From NCBI RefSeq assembly GCF_001938945.1, contig NZ_MKIO01000031.1, positions 186,001 through 250,000 of the forward strand: 64,000 nucleotides of DNA. Direction: 5' to 3'. Below, piece by piece: positions 53,657-61,767 of this stretch (position 1 is its first letter; every line of letters starts with the position of its first letter). The position numbers were made by a program, and so were the translations under genes. The notes below the pieces were generated by a model. The model did no database searches. It was not told the DNA's origin and worked only from the letters and a program-made list of their open reading frames with translations. This DNA comes from Xaviernesmea rhizosphaerae. Lineage in GTDB: Bacteria > Pseudomonadota > Alphaproteobacteria > Rhizobiales > Rhizobiaceae.

Positions 53657-54457
53657 TTAAAGGCTCTTGAGCTTTACGGTAACAACTTTGCTCTGCTCGC
53701 CGGCACGCTCTACCAGGAGAATGCCCGAGGCTTCAGCCAGATCGCTCAACCTGGCGTAACCATAATTTCGCGCATCGAAGTCAGCAGACTGTTTCGCGAG
53801 ATGCGCGCCCACACGGGCGAGGTTAGCGCGGCCATCCTCTTCCTCGGACGCCTCCACGGCCTTGCGCAACATCACGAGTGCCGCTTGATCCAGCTTTCCG
53901 CTTGCCGCTCCCCCTTGGGTCGCCTGGCCTTTCTCCGGCTCAAGCTTAAACGTTTCCACGACAGTTTCCGCTTGTGACTTTCCCTTGGACGGAGAGGCCA
54001 GCGTCGTCTGGTCTGCTTCTTTCACGCCGCCCAGTACATCCACGTAAATGAATTTATCGCAGGCCGTGATAAATGGACGCGGAGTTTTCCGCTCTCCGAA
54101 CCCGTAGACCGTGATGCCTTGTTCCCTGATGCGGGACGCCAGCCTGGCAAAGTCGCTGTCGCTGGAAACAATGCAGAACCCCGAGAACCGACCTGTATAA
54201 AGCAGGTCCATTGCGTCAATGATCATCGCACCGTCGGTAGCGTTTTTACCCGTTGTATACGCGAATTGCTGAACTGGCTGGATCGAGTGTTCGAGAAGGC
54301 ATTCCTTCCAGCCGGCGAGATTTGGCTTCGTCCAATCACCGTAAATGCGACGTACACTGGCGGTTCCGTAGTTCGCGATCTCGGCAAGAAGGCCCGCGAT
54401 GTTCTTGGGCGATGCGTTGTCACCGTCGATAAGGAGCGCAAGCGTATCCGTTGCCAT
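53657..54457 (-). CDS. NYN-domain ribonuclease-like protein with C-terminal OST-HTH/LOTUS domain
   Basis: The 266 residues start with a PIN-like NYN domain: LLIDGDNAS (D11, D13), TTGKNATDGAMIIDAMDLL (D75, D81, D84) and CIVSSDSDFARLASRIR (D100, D102), acidic residues that would bind the catalytic metal. The C-terminal 70 residues (LDQAALVMLRKAVEAS to LSDLAEASGILLVE) match an OST-HTH RNA-binding domain. This is the LabA/DUF88 type, presumed to act on RNA. GGGAGG precedes the ATG. It is upstream of the membrane nuclease-like gene. Confidence 0.85.
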   Translation of the reverse strand: MATDTLALLIDGDNASPKNIAGLLAEIANYGTASVRRIYGDWTKPNLAGWKECLLEHSIQPVQQFAYTTGKNATDGAMIIDAMDLLYTGRFSGFCIVSSDSDFARLASRIREQGITVYGFGERKTPRPFITACDKFIYVDVLGGVKEADQTTLASPSKGKSQAETVVETFKLEPEKGQATQGGAASGKLDQAALVMLRKAVEASEEEDGRANLARVGAHLAKQSADFDARNYGYARLSDLAEASGILLVERAGEQSKVVTVKLKSL

Positions 54458-54512
54458 ATCTCAATCCCTCCCAATTACTTCTGTCTGACGTTTTCGACGC
54501 CATAAGACCGTA

Positions 54513-55595
54513 TTATTGAAGACCCGATGCGACCCGCATGAAATCCGCGATCGCGGCGCGCGATCCAGCTAAACTGTACCGACCGACCTCGGCACCGAAG
54601 CTGTTGAAAATAGTCAACTGCGTCCCTGCGTTGAAAGCCGCCCAGAATGTCTTGGCTTCGACAGGATCGACAGGTAAATCGAACGCATAGGCGTTGGATT
54701 CGATGTCGGCGTTCACGTAAATGCTGAAGGGCTGATCTTTCCCATGCGCGAACCGAAGTTCCAGTTTCGTTGTTTTCCCCGAGATGCTCCCCTCGGGGAC
54801 CATGATCTCTACGAAAGTCTGGGAGCGATGCGGGTAATGCGCGATGCGCAACAGAGGCTCCATGTTGCTGCTTTCCAAGGCTACGAAGGGCTGGTTCGTG
54901 TGAGTGTTAATGAAGACGCCGACGAGCCAACTCTGGCGCAACCACGTTTCGACAGCGAGAAGGTGGGGTATCCCGATGGCTTTGCTTGCGTCCCGGATGT
55001 TGATGGAGTTGCGCTCCAGTTCCTCCGGAGAGAAGACGTACATGTCGCTCGGAGGCGTTCGCAACATGCGAGATACGAGATAGCTCGGTGCATTGAAGGT
55101 CACCAGGTCTTCGTAGATGCGCCCGATCGCCGTCTGAGTGAGCGATGGATCGTTGACCCCTGACACCTGATGAACCCCAAGTTTCCCCTGTGCCACTCGC
55201 TCCTTGCCCGCCAAAAATATCAACGCGCAGGCGGAGTAGCATTCTTCTCCCGACGGTACCGAAGTCATCAGGCCGCTGGCATTGATCGTTCGCGCGATCT
55301 CTAGCGCCGGGAATACTCTTCCGCCTGGACTGTTCAGGCTAACGGTTTTCAGTTCGGGATGGCTCTTCATAAGCGCAGCGAACAGGTTCGCGGAATCCGA
55401 GGTGATTCCTCCGTCGATCCTTATTGCTGTGTCTGCGACAGTGACCGACGTGGATGATGCGTCCTGCGCTTCGGCCGCCGCCGCGGTGAAGAAAAGAGAA
55501 AACGCCAGAACCGTAGAAAGGCCGGCGAACGTTAATCGCCACCTCCTCAAGCAGCTGCCTGTCCAAGTCGATGCCTGCAAGATTACCCCCGTCAT
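54513..55595 (-). CDS. Secreted ClpP/crotonase-fold serine protease-like protein
   Basis: The product has a signal peptide (LTFAGLSTVLAFSLFFTAAAAEA) and a ClpP-like fold. The oxyanion loop is SLNSPGGRVFPALEIA, the nucleophile serine is in EECYSACALIFLAGKERVA and the histidine is in LGVHQVSGV. The C-terminal half (VEIMVPEGSISGKTTKLELRF) is a beta domain of unknown role. This matches periplasmic ClpP-like proteins widespread in alphaproteobacteria. I start at 55595 (MTGVILQAST); an ATG seven codons upstream is possible. It is transcribed divergently from another ClpP-like gene. Confidence 0.82.
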   Translation of the reverse strand: MTGVILQASTWTGSCLRRWRLTFAGLSTVLAFSLFFTAAAAEAQDASSTSVTVADTAIRIDGGITSDSANLFAALMKSHPELKTVSLNSPGGRVFPALEIARTINASGLMTSVPSGEECYSACALIFLAGKERVAQGKLGVHQVSGVNDPSLTQTAIGRIYEDLVTFNAPSYLVSRMLRTPPSDMYVFSPEELERNSINIRDASKAIGIPHLLAVETWLRQSWLVGVFINTHTNQPFVALESSNMEPLLRIAHYPHRSQTFVEIMVPEGSISGKTTKLELRFAHGKDQPFSIYVNADIESNAYAFDLPVDPVEAKTFWAAFNAGTQLTIFNSFGAEVGRYSLAGSRAAIADFMRVASGLQ

Positions 55596-55709
55596 CACAT
55601 TGTCTACTATGCCCACCGGGCGACACTACCATCTAACCAAGTATTTGCACGCGCGGACTTGCATCGAAATCGAGCTGATGCTCAAACGGACTGCGTTTGA
55701 GGGTCGACG

Positions 55710-56615
55710 ATGCGGCACACTATTTTCGTAGCAGCCATGCTCTTATCGCTCCCCGCGAAAGCCGCCGATATCAGGCGGGACAGCGGCTCCGGAGGAATCG
55801 ACCTGATTTCCGTCAGCGGAACTTTCACCGAAGGTGACGACAGCGCGTTTCGCAAACTGGCCGCCGCCACTGATCGCGCGGTGGTCGTATTGAACAGTGG
55901 CGGGGGAAACCTCCAAGCAGGACTGGAAATTGGGAAGGCGATCCGGTTACGAGGGTTCGCTACAGCCGTGCCACCCGACGCCCTATGCGCCTCGGCATGT
56001 GCCCTTACATGGCTGGCGGGGACACCGCGCCTGATGGATGCACGATCGAAACTTGGCTTCCACGCAGCCTATCGCCTCGTCAACGGCAGGGCCTCCGAGT
56101 CAGGAGCGGCCAACGCACTCGTCGGTGCATACCTCAATCAACTAGGCCTTAGCGACAAGGCCGTTGTCTATGTCACGTCGGCTCCTCCTGAGGGCGTCGA
56201 ATGGCTGACCTCACAGACAGCGGCATCAGTCGGGATTGGATACGAGACCATTACCGTTAAAGCGCCTCGCGCCGTGGAAACTGAAAAATCCGTCCCCTAC
56301 GACCCGATCTTTGCCGCCACGGCGTTCTATACAGCTTTGTCCGCCGCCGATGGAGAGGCTGCCGCCTCTCTCGTCGTGCCGGAGAAGCGAGGCAAGGGTC
56401 CGTTCAACGAGCAGTCGATCCACACGTTCTACGGAGCGATGTCTGCAAAACTGAAGCTCACGGGGACATCTCTGTCAGGTAAGGACACGGTGCGCGTCTC
56501 GTACGAATACAGAACGGACCAGGGACGACAATGCCGTGGGCGGGCGGACGTTCAGACCGTTTACACTTACGGCCGCACCTTGATTTCAAGGATCAAGGCG
56601 CTGGACGGGTGTTGA
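55710..56615 (+). CDS. Second secreted ClpP-fold serine protease-like protein
   Basis: The 301 residues have a short signal peptide (MRHTIFVAAMLLSLPAKA) and the same ClpP-like core as its divergent neighbour: VVVLNSGGGNLQAGLEIGKAI, nucleophile region ALCASACALTWLAGTPRLMD and histidine in KLGFHAAYRL. The C-terminal 100 residues form another small domain (FYTALSAADGEAAASLVVPEKRG onward) that looks NTF2-like. The intergenic space is about 115 bases and holds both promoters. It is five bases ahead of a nuclease gene. Confidence 0.82.
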   Translation: MRHTIFVAAMLLSLPAKAADIRRDSGSGGIDLISVSGTFTEGDDSAFRKLAAATDRAVVVLNSGGGNLQAGLEIGKAIRLRGFATAVPPDALCASACALTWLAGTPRLMDARSKLGFHAAYRLVNGRASESGAANALVGAYLNQLGLSDKAVVYVTSAPPEGVEWLTSQTAASVGIGYETITVKAPRAVETEKSVPYDPIFAATAFYTALSAADGEAAASLVVPEKRGKGPFNEQSIHTFYGAMSAKLKLTGTSLSGKDTVRVSYEYRTDQGRQCRGRADVQTVYTYGRTLISRIKALDGC

Positions 56616-56619
56616 GATC

Positions 56620-57579
56620 ATGAAGCCACACATAACCTACCTTACATTCGACACCATAACTCGCGTCGACGAGATCGTCACCGATGTCCTGGCGATGGAC
56701 CTCCTCCACAGCTCCCGCGATTTTTTGGAGTTGGTTCTAAAGGTTACCGGAGAAGCAGAGAATGCTACCCCCGTCGCGATCCGGCGATCCGTTGCCGAAA
56801 CCTCGCTCGGCGAGACTGATATCGAATTGGTGGTGGAAAGCGATGGAGGAAAATGCGGCATCCTTATCGAAAACAAGGTTCGCTCGCCATTGATGGACCG
56901 TCAGTTCGCCCGCTATCGCATGCGCGGCGAGGCAGGCGTCCGCAATGGCCAGTGGCAGTGGTTTAAGGTCATCCTCATGTCGCCACGGTCATACTTCGAT
57001 ACATTGGCGGTCGAGCATTCCTCCCATATCGACGCTAACCTGTCCTATGAGGCTGTAGTCGAGTTCCTAGCGGACCGCCCCGAGTTTGCCTTCAAGCGCC
57101 ATGTCTTCGAAAGCGCAATAGCCGATTTCAGGAAGGGATACGTGAAGTCGCCAGATGTCGCGATGATGGAGTTCTACCAAAACTACTGGGCAGTCGCCTC
57201 GTCTCAGTTCCCGCAACTCCGCTTACTCAAACCGGACGTCGTCGGGAAGGACGGAAGCTGGATTTACTTCCCTCCCCTATATGGCGGCAACAGCGTCAAG
57301 CTGATCCACAAGTTCAAGGGCATCGGCTGCGAGCTTGCAGTCACGACCAAGAAACCGGAGGAGCTGGCTGAATCGTTGGGACCACTCCTGCAACCCGACA
57401 TGATAGTTCGACCGATGAAATCTGTGGCGTTCATCAATGTGCAGACCCCTGCGATCAACCACCTTATCGACTTCGACTCGATTAAAAGCAACGTCGTGGC
57501 CAGCCTCCACACTCTCGAGCGCCTTCGGAAGTTTGCAATGGATGAGCAGGTGAGAAAAATTATTATGGCAGTATTTTAG
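56620..57579 (+). CDS. PD-(D/E)XK nuclease-family protein
   Basis: The 319 residues contain a classical nuclease core: ETDIELVVES (D67), then GILIENKVRSPLMDRQFARYR (E84-x-K86), as in PDDEXK_4-type proteins. The last 100 residues are alpha/beta (LAVTTKKPEELAESLGPLL). Such proteins are frequent in defence islands. The gene is close behind the ClpP-like gene (five bases) and ahead of a cytosine methyltransferase, so a restriction role paired with that enzyme is possible but unproven. Confidence 0.82.
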   Translation: MKPHITYLTFDTITRVDEIVTDVLAMDLLHSSRDFLELVLKVTGEAENATPVAIRRSVAETSLGETDIELVVESDGGKCGILIENKVRSPLMDRQFARYRMRGEAGVRNGQWQWFKVILMSPRSYFDTLAVEHSSHIDANLSYEAVVEFLADRPEFAFKRHVFESAIADFRKGYVKSPDVAMMEFYQNYWAVASSQFPQLRLLKPDVVGKDGSWIYFPPLYGGNSVKLIHKFKGIGCELAVTTKKPEELAESLGPLLQPDMIVRPMKSVAFINVQTPAINHLIDFDSIKSNVVASLHTLERLRKFAMDEQVRKIIMAVF

Positions 57580-57833
57580 AGCCTTACTGCGATGACGAGT
57601 TTCATATTCAGTTCAAGTTCCGGCTTGCCAACACGACAACGCCGATTGACGGCACTGAGATCGTATATCTTCATCAGGGTAAGATGTATCCACTGGCTGG
57701 AGTGGGGTCGCGGGCTTGCGATATGCTCAACCTGAGCCGGTCACAAGAACGTGCTTTGACCAAGCTCCTGAGGCTCAAGCTGGCGTCGATGCCTTTTCCG
57801 ACGGGAGACGAGCCGGCTCAGACCTGGTCCTGA
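57579..57833 (+). pseudogene. Orphan coding frame without start between nuclease and methyltransferase
   Basis: The frame GAG CCT TAC ... encodes EPYCDDEFHIQFKFRLANTT and continues through VYLHQGKMYPLAGVGSRACD to PTGDEPAQTWS, ending at TGA 57831. It has no standard start and overlaps the previous stop, so it looks like the 3' remnant of a larger gene or a frameshift extension. Codon use is protein-like. I do not recognise the product. Confidence 0.45.
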
Positions 57834-57954
57834 AACTGATGCAGGTGCGTAGGATCAACCTGATGTAGATTTTCTGTTTACCCACATCCTTATGTTTTCT
57901 CTCACAACTTGCCTGTTACCACATCACGTGAATTTAAGTGATCTGGGGGCTTTA

Positions 57955-59295
57955 ATGCGGGTTGTTGAACTATTCTGTGGCGCGGGCGGCATGTCACTAG
58001 GCTTGTCGAGGTCTGGCATGAACGTTGTCGGCGCATTCGACTGGATGAAAGACGCGGTCAACACCTATCGTGCAAACCTGGGTGATCACGTTCAGAAGTT
58101 TGACTTGTCGGACGTGCTCGCAATCGTGCCTAAAGTAAGGTCTATGTCTCCCGATTTGATCGCCGGAGGTCCACCATGCCAAGACTATTCGGCGGCTGGT
58201 CAACGAATTGAAGGAAAGAATGCGAGACTTACACTCGCATTTGCAATGGTAATCGTGGGTGTCCGCCCAGAATGGCTCGTTATGGAAAATGTTGTGCAAG
58301 CAGCAACTTCCGACACGTGGGCAGAAGCAAAAGCGATTTTGAAGCATGCCGGTTACGGAATTTCTGAGAACAAGCTTTCATTCGACCAGTGGGGCGTTCC
58401 TCAAGCTAGGAGACGTCTCGTCGTCGTAGGCAGACTTGGCGAACGCGATAATTTCCTCAACAGTTCCTTAGCTGCAAAGGCTGGTGGGAGCATGCCGTTG
58501 AGAGAAACCTTTACTATTAGAAATGCAGGCAACATTGCCGGCTCCGAAATATGGTCGCCTGAAATCGCAAAGCTCATATCTGGCAGATTTGTCTTTTCGC
58601 GCCCACAGCGCGCCGGACGAGCCGTGCGTACGGTCGACGAACCATACACAACAATCGTTCGAACATCTGGTGAAAAGCCTTCCCCGAAGTTCCGAGCTAA
58701 GTATCAGGCGCATGCGCGAGACCCCGCAACTTTGGATGAAGCTAGCGTTCTCTCCCCGAAAATCCTTTCGATGATCCAGGGCTTCCCTGCCAGATGGAAG
58801 TGGGTTACGAGAAATAAACGTCAGAAGATGATCATGATCGCAAACGCAGTTCCCCCGCCAGCGGCGAAGCGGATAGGCGAGGTTATACTTGCACGGGCGA
58901 AGGGGCGCACGGCTCCGGCCATAGAAGGAAACTTCCGGACGTGGCTCCTGCGAGGCGGTGGTCGTAGCCGAGAAACAGCCAACAACATCGTTTCGAACGC
59001 CCGCCGAGCAAGAAAACTCCTTGGCGGACGTACATTTTCTGATCCAGCGATCGAAATGGCAACACTTCTCGCCAATCCGATTGTTGAAGCGATGCGGTCC
59101 AACACCAGGTCCGACCTTTGCCAAGCGCTGCGCCACTACGAGGCCTATCTTGATTACAAAAACAGCCTCAAGAAGAACCCCGATTGTGTTAAGGTGCGGC
59201 GCATCGTGATCGAACGGCCGCCGACGATCGATCTCGCCGAGCTCATGGCTAGACTTCCCGCACGACAGTCCGAGGCTGTTGAAGAATTGTATTGA
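57955..59295 (+). CDS. C5-cytosine DNA methyltransferase
   Basis: The start MRVVELFCGAGGMSLGL at 57955 has GGGGGC nearby; the longer frame adds an unrelated N-terminus. The 446 residues hold the ordered motifs: I (ELFCGAGG), IV (GGPPCQDYS, catalytic C75), VI (MENV, E111), VIII (QARRR 150-154), IX and X (MIANAVPPPAAKRIG). The C-terminal ~110 residues extend beyond the usual domain. It methylates a cytosine in an unknown site and may protect against the upstream PD-(D/E)XK nuclease. Confidence 0.95.
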   Translation: MRVVELFCGAGGMSLGLSRSGMNVVGAFDWMKDAVNTYRANLGDHVQKFDLSDVLAIVPKVRSMSPDLIAGGPPCQDYSAAGQRIEGKNARLTLAFAMVIVGVRPEWLVMENVVQAATSDTWAEAKAILKHAGYGISENKLSFDQWGVPQARRRLVVVGRLGERDNFLNSSLAAKAGGSMPLRETFTIRNAGNIAGSEIWSPEIAKLISGRFVFSRPQRAGRAVRTVDEPYTTIVRTSGEKPSPKFRAKYQAHARDPATLDEASVLSPKILSMIQGFPARWKWVTRNKRQKMIMIANAVPPPAAKRIGEVILARAKGRTAPAIEGNFRTWLLRGGGRSRETANNIVSNARRARKLLGGRTFSDPAIEMATLLANPIVEAMRSNTRSDLCQALRHYEAYLDYKNSLKKNPDCVKVRRIVIERPPTIDLAELMARLPARQSEAVEELY

Positions 59296-59449
59296 GTAAT
59301 TTCACGTGAGTTGCGGTCAGATCGATCCGCAACTTATTGTCACGCCGCATACGATAGGGTGAAGCAGCAGCGGCCAAACCCTATCGTCTTTTGTGGCTTG
59401 CTTTGCCCTGGCGAATGATCGACCTGCGACAACAACCGCGGGAACGAAC
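59296..59449. other. Short intergenic region after the methyltransferase
   Basis: No gene is visible. ACGATAGGG/CCCTATCGT (59350-59358 and 59378-59386) forms a 9-bp inverted pair with a 19-base spacer, possibly a terminator or operator. Confidence 0.45.
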
Positions 59450-59998
59450 ATGAAGGGAATACTTGCCGCCATCGCGCGGGCTTTCCAGCTTATTGGGAAA
59501 GGAGCCGACTGGCTCATCGACCTGCCATTCGCCGCCGTGCGTAGCATCGCGGGAACGCCTCGATACGCGCCTGGACATACACTGCCGGATTTCACGCCCA
59601 AGACCGACTTCGCCGATCTCGAGGGGGTCTATGCTCAGACCAAAAAGAGCGCGGATGTCGTCGCACTCAACAAGTTCGCATTCGACACCGTGAAGGGCTA
59701 CGTCAAAGCCGCCGAGCATGCGCGTCCCGACATCGACCTTTCGGCATTGCCGGATGAGGTGCGGATCACGCTCCTCTCGATGGATGACAACGAGTGCAAG
59801 GCGCTGCGGGACGCAGGTGACGCCGCGCTCCACAAGTTCGCGGGCGGACGCGACCACCGCGTCCATGGCGTGCCCGCCGTCGGCTCAGTCAGGCCGACAC
59901 TCAAGTCCAAGGTTCGCCGCGAGAGGACAAATCACCATGCATGGCTCGAAGAGGCCAGGGCCTTGAAGCCTACACAATCGAGAGCCTTCGGTCTTTGA
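59450..59998 (+). CDS. Unknown protein with N-terminal amphipathic helix
   Basis: The start MKGILAAIARAFQLIGKGADW at 59450 (GGAAC upstream) yields 182 residues. The first 30 residues form an amphipathic helix rich in Ala/Ile. The rest contains KKSADVVALNKFAFDTVKGYVKAAEHA and ends basic (KSKVRRERTNHHAWLEEARALK). No family is recognised. It faces the converging small gene at 60008. Confidence 0.6.
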   Translation: MKGILAAIARAFQLIGKGADWLIDLPFAAVRSIAGTPRYAPGHTLPDFTPKTDFADLEGVYAQTKKSADVVALNKFAFDTVKGYVKAAEHARPDIDLSALPDEVRITLLSMDDNECKALRDAGDAALHKFAGGRDHRVHGVPAVGSVRPTLKSKVRRERTNHHAWLEEARALKPTQSRAFGL

Positions 59999-60007
59999 CC
60001 GAGGGCT

Positions 60008-60163
60008 TCAATGCACCCGCAATTTGCGGACGATCTCGACCAGATGCTGGCAAATTTCGGGGGTTTCGAAAACGATATCCCCGAACCGATCCCTCAGTTC
60101 TCTGAACTCGTAGTCGGAGATCGTGGCCAATACCTTCGGGGGCTTGCTCTCAGACGTCTTCAT
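60008..60163 (-). CDS. Unknown 51-residue protein
   Basis: The start is the ATG at 60163, overlapping the stop of the next upstream gene in an ATGA fashion. The 51 residues (MKTSESKPPKVLATISDYEF to VEIVRKLRVH) are mixed charge. The overlap supports co-translation with the gene at 60160-60483. No function is known. Confidence 0.5.
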   Translation of the reverse strand: MKTSESKPPKVLATISDYEFRELRDRFGDIVFETPEICQHLVEIVRKLRVH

Positions 60164-60483
60164 GCCATCCGGCTCCGCAGGACCTGAATGACCTCCTGCC
60201 GCTGCGCGCATGCCGCCTGCAGGCTCGCAACCTTTGCCTCTAGCTCGGCGCAGTAGCGAACGGCCTCGACAGCGATCTCGCCCATACGGTCGGCATGATC
60301 TGTGGCCGCCGCCAGCGCATCTGCGTAGCGGTCGATCATCCGACCTTCGCGTGCTGCCGCAATGCCATCCAGACTGTCATTGATTGCCGTCATGAGACCG
60401 ACAGCGCCGCCGGCGATAAGCATCATGCCGCCGAGATTTCCGAGCGCCGCGCTCATTGCCGGGTTGCTATTCGGATACGCCAT
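60160..60483 (-). CDS. Small protein with glycine-rich hydrophobic segment and coiled coil
   Basis: Start MAYPNSNPAMSAALG at 60483 has GGAGG seven bases upstream. Of 107 residues, 15-35 form a glycine-rich hydrophobic segment (LGNLGGMMLIAGGAVGLMTA) and 60-105 a coiled coil (EAVRYCAELEAKVASLQAACAQRQEVIQVL). This could be a membrane-anchored spacer or holin-like protein. It follows a promoter of the GCCCGGCATA type. Confidence 0.55.
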   Translation of the reverse strand: MAYPNSNPAMSAALGNLGGMMLIAGGAVGLMTAINDSLDGIAAAREGRMIDRYADALAAATDHADRMGEIAVEAVRYCAELEAKVASLQAACAQRQEVIQVLRSRMA

Positions 60484-60510
60484 GCCAACCTCCATCGTTC
60501 TCAGACACGA

Positions 60511-60539
60511 GGTATGCCGGGCTCAATCTATCCCGGCAA
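60511..60539 (-). promoter_or_regulatory. Island promoter, GCCCGGCATA type (copy 2)
   Basis: On the minus strand TTGCCG (60539-60534) and CATACC (60516-60511) are 17 bases apart with the spacer ending GAGCCCGG. It lies 28 bases before the ATG at 60483. Confidence 0.6.
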
Positions 60540-60578
60540 GCGGGCAGACGCGGATATCGCGATCGGATCGTTAACGCG
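60511..60578. repeat. Direct repeat flanking the metallophosphoesterase gene, copy 1
   Basis: This copy and 61402-61466 share TATGCCGGGCTC at one end, then after a divergent middle the near-identical GACGCGGATATCGCGATCGG and ATCGTTAACG. One copy lies on each side of the gene 60579-61376. Confidence 0.75.
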
Positions 60579-61376
60579 TCAGATTTCAACGATTTTGCAC
60601 ATGTCGAATGCCGGATTTTCAACCGACCTGCCGCGATCGAAATTATCTCGGACATAGCCCCTCGGATTACAGACGACCCTCGTCTTGGTGTCCGGCACGA
60701 CGTAATCGAAGCCGACGTGCGTGTGACCATGGACCCAGAGTTCTGGCTGGAACTCCTGGATTTCCGCGTCGAGGTCCGACGCGAAGGACGGCGTCAGGTC
60801 ATCGTCGCGATACTTGTCCGCAACGGAGAGATGATGCGGACAGTGATGTGTTACCACGACCGTCGGGCCGTCGTGGGTCCGGCACAATGCCCCTCGGAGC
60901 CACGCTCGGCTCTCGTGGTGCAGCGAGCGTGTTCGCTCGGGCTTCCATGGCTGTAGATGACCGACCGCGTTCATGTCGCGGATATGAACGAAATCATTCA
61001 TAGAATGATGCGCCACGTCCATCGCACGCTTCATGTCGCCGTAGAGTTCGTAATCCGTCCACAGGGTCGCGCCGAGGAACCGGACGCCGTCGATGACGAC
61101 CTCGTCGTTTTCGAGAAAATGGATGTGGGGAAACTCTTCGGCAGCGCGGCGACCGCTTTCCATGCTCTCCGAATAGATTTGGCTGTAGTAGTCATGATTT
61201 CCGGCGACGTAGATCGTCGGCACCCCGGGAAACCGCTTGTGCAGCCATGCCATGCTTTTGCCGACGGGCGCACTGACATCGCCCGCGACGATCAGGACGT
61301 CGGTCCCGTCCGGCAGGTCGACCGGATCGGGAAAGCTGAATCCCAGGTGGAGATCGGAAAATACCACAGCTCTCAT
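60579..61376 (-). CDS. Calcineurin-like metallophosphoesterase
   Basis: I use the ATG at 61376 (MRAVVFSDLHLGF) with GGAGG six bases upstream. The 265 residues carry D-x-H (SDLHLG), GDVSA, GNHD (VAGNHDYYS), the late H pair VVVTHHCPHH and GHTH (VHGHTHVGFD), so both metal sites look intact. It resembles phage-type and Mre11-like single-domain phosphoesterases. It is a second, unrelated copy compared with the one at 24945. Identical repeat blocks containing promoters lie on both sides. Confidence 0.88.
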   Translation of the reverse strand: MRAVVFSDLHLGFSFPDPVDLPDGTDVLIVAGDVSAPVGKSMAWLHKRFPGVPTIYVAGNHDYYSQIYSESMESGRRAAEEFPHIHFLENDEVVIDGVRFLGATLWTDYELYGDMKRAMDVAHHSMNDFVHIRDMNAVGHLQPWKPERTRSLHHESRAWLRGALCRTHDGPTVVVTHHCPHHLSVADKYRDDDLTPSFASDLDAEIQEFQPELWVHGHTHVGFDYVVPDTKTRVVCNPRGYVRDNFDRGRSVENPAFDMCKIVEI

Positions 61377-61401
61377 GTCCACCCTCCGACCTTAAAAGCC
61401 A

Positions 61402-61430
61402 TGTATGCCGGGCTCGATCTTCGCCATCAA
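61402..61430 (-). promoter_or_regulatory. Island promoter, GCCCGGCATA type (copy 3)
   Basis: On the minus strand TTGATG (61430-61425) and CATACA (61407-61402) are separated by 17 bases, with the spacer ending in GAGCCCGG. It precedes the metallophosphoesterase start by 26 bases. Confidence 0.6.
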
Positions 61431-61466
61431 GCCAACGGACGCGGATATCGCGATCGGATCGTTAAC
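61402..61466. repeat. Direct repeat flanking the metallophosphoesterase gene, copy 2
   Basis: It is the partner of 60511-60578, with the same ends and a diverged centre. It overlaps the 3' end of the small membrane gene at 61462. Confidence 0.75.
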
Positions 61467-61722
61467 GTCCCATCATCAGGAACGCGATGACCAGGACGAC
61501 CGGTGCGCCGAGGACGAGGCCACACGTGCACCAAAACTGGTGAGCGCGATGGACAGCGTTGACGACAGCGATGTCCTTGGGCGTCTTGGCCTTCGCGATC
61601 TCGTAACGCATCCACCAGTAGTACCAGGGCCAGACGACCCTCGCGAGCGATCCCATTTGACTTGAGCCGAAGATCGCCTCGAATTCCTTCTGTGTCGGCT
61701 TCCGACCCTTTTGCGCTGCCAT
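61462..61722 (-). CDS. Small membrane protein, unknown function
   Basis: I choose the internal ATG at 61722 (MAAQKGRKPTQKEFEAIFG), preceded by AAAGG; an ATG nine codons earlier is possible. The 86 residues have a basic N-terminus, an aromatic segment VVWPWYYWWMRYEIAKAK and a C-terminal membrane helix (CGLVLGAPVVLVIAFLMM). It lies 45 bases downstream of umuC and may be in that operon. No family is recognised. Confidence 0.6.
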   Translation of the reverse strand: MAAQKGRKPTQKEFEAIFGSSQMGSLARVVWPWYYWWMRYEIAKAKTPKDIAVVNAVHRAHQFWCTCGLVLGAPVVLVIAFLMMGR

Positions 61723-61767
61723 GCCTGCCTGCCTTTCGTCGGCAGCCATATACCGAGATTCGGGCGA

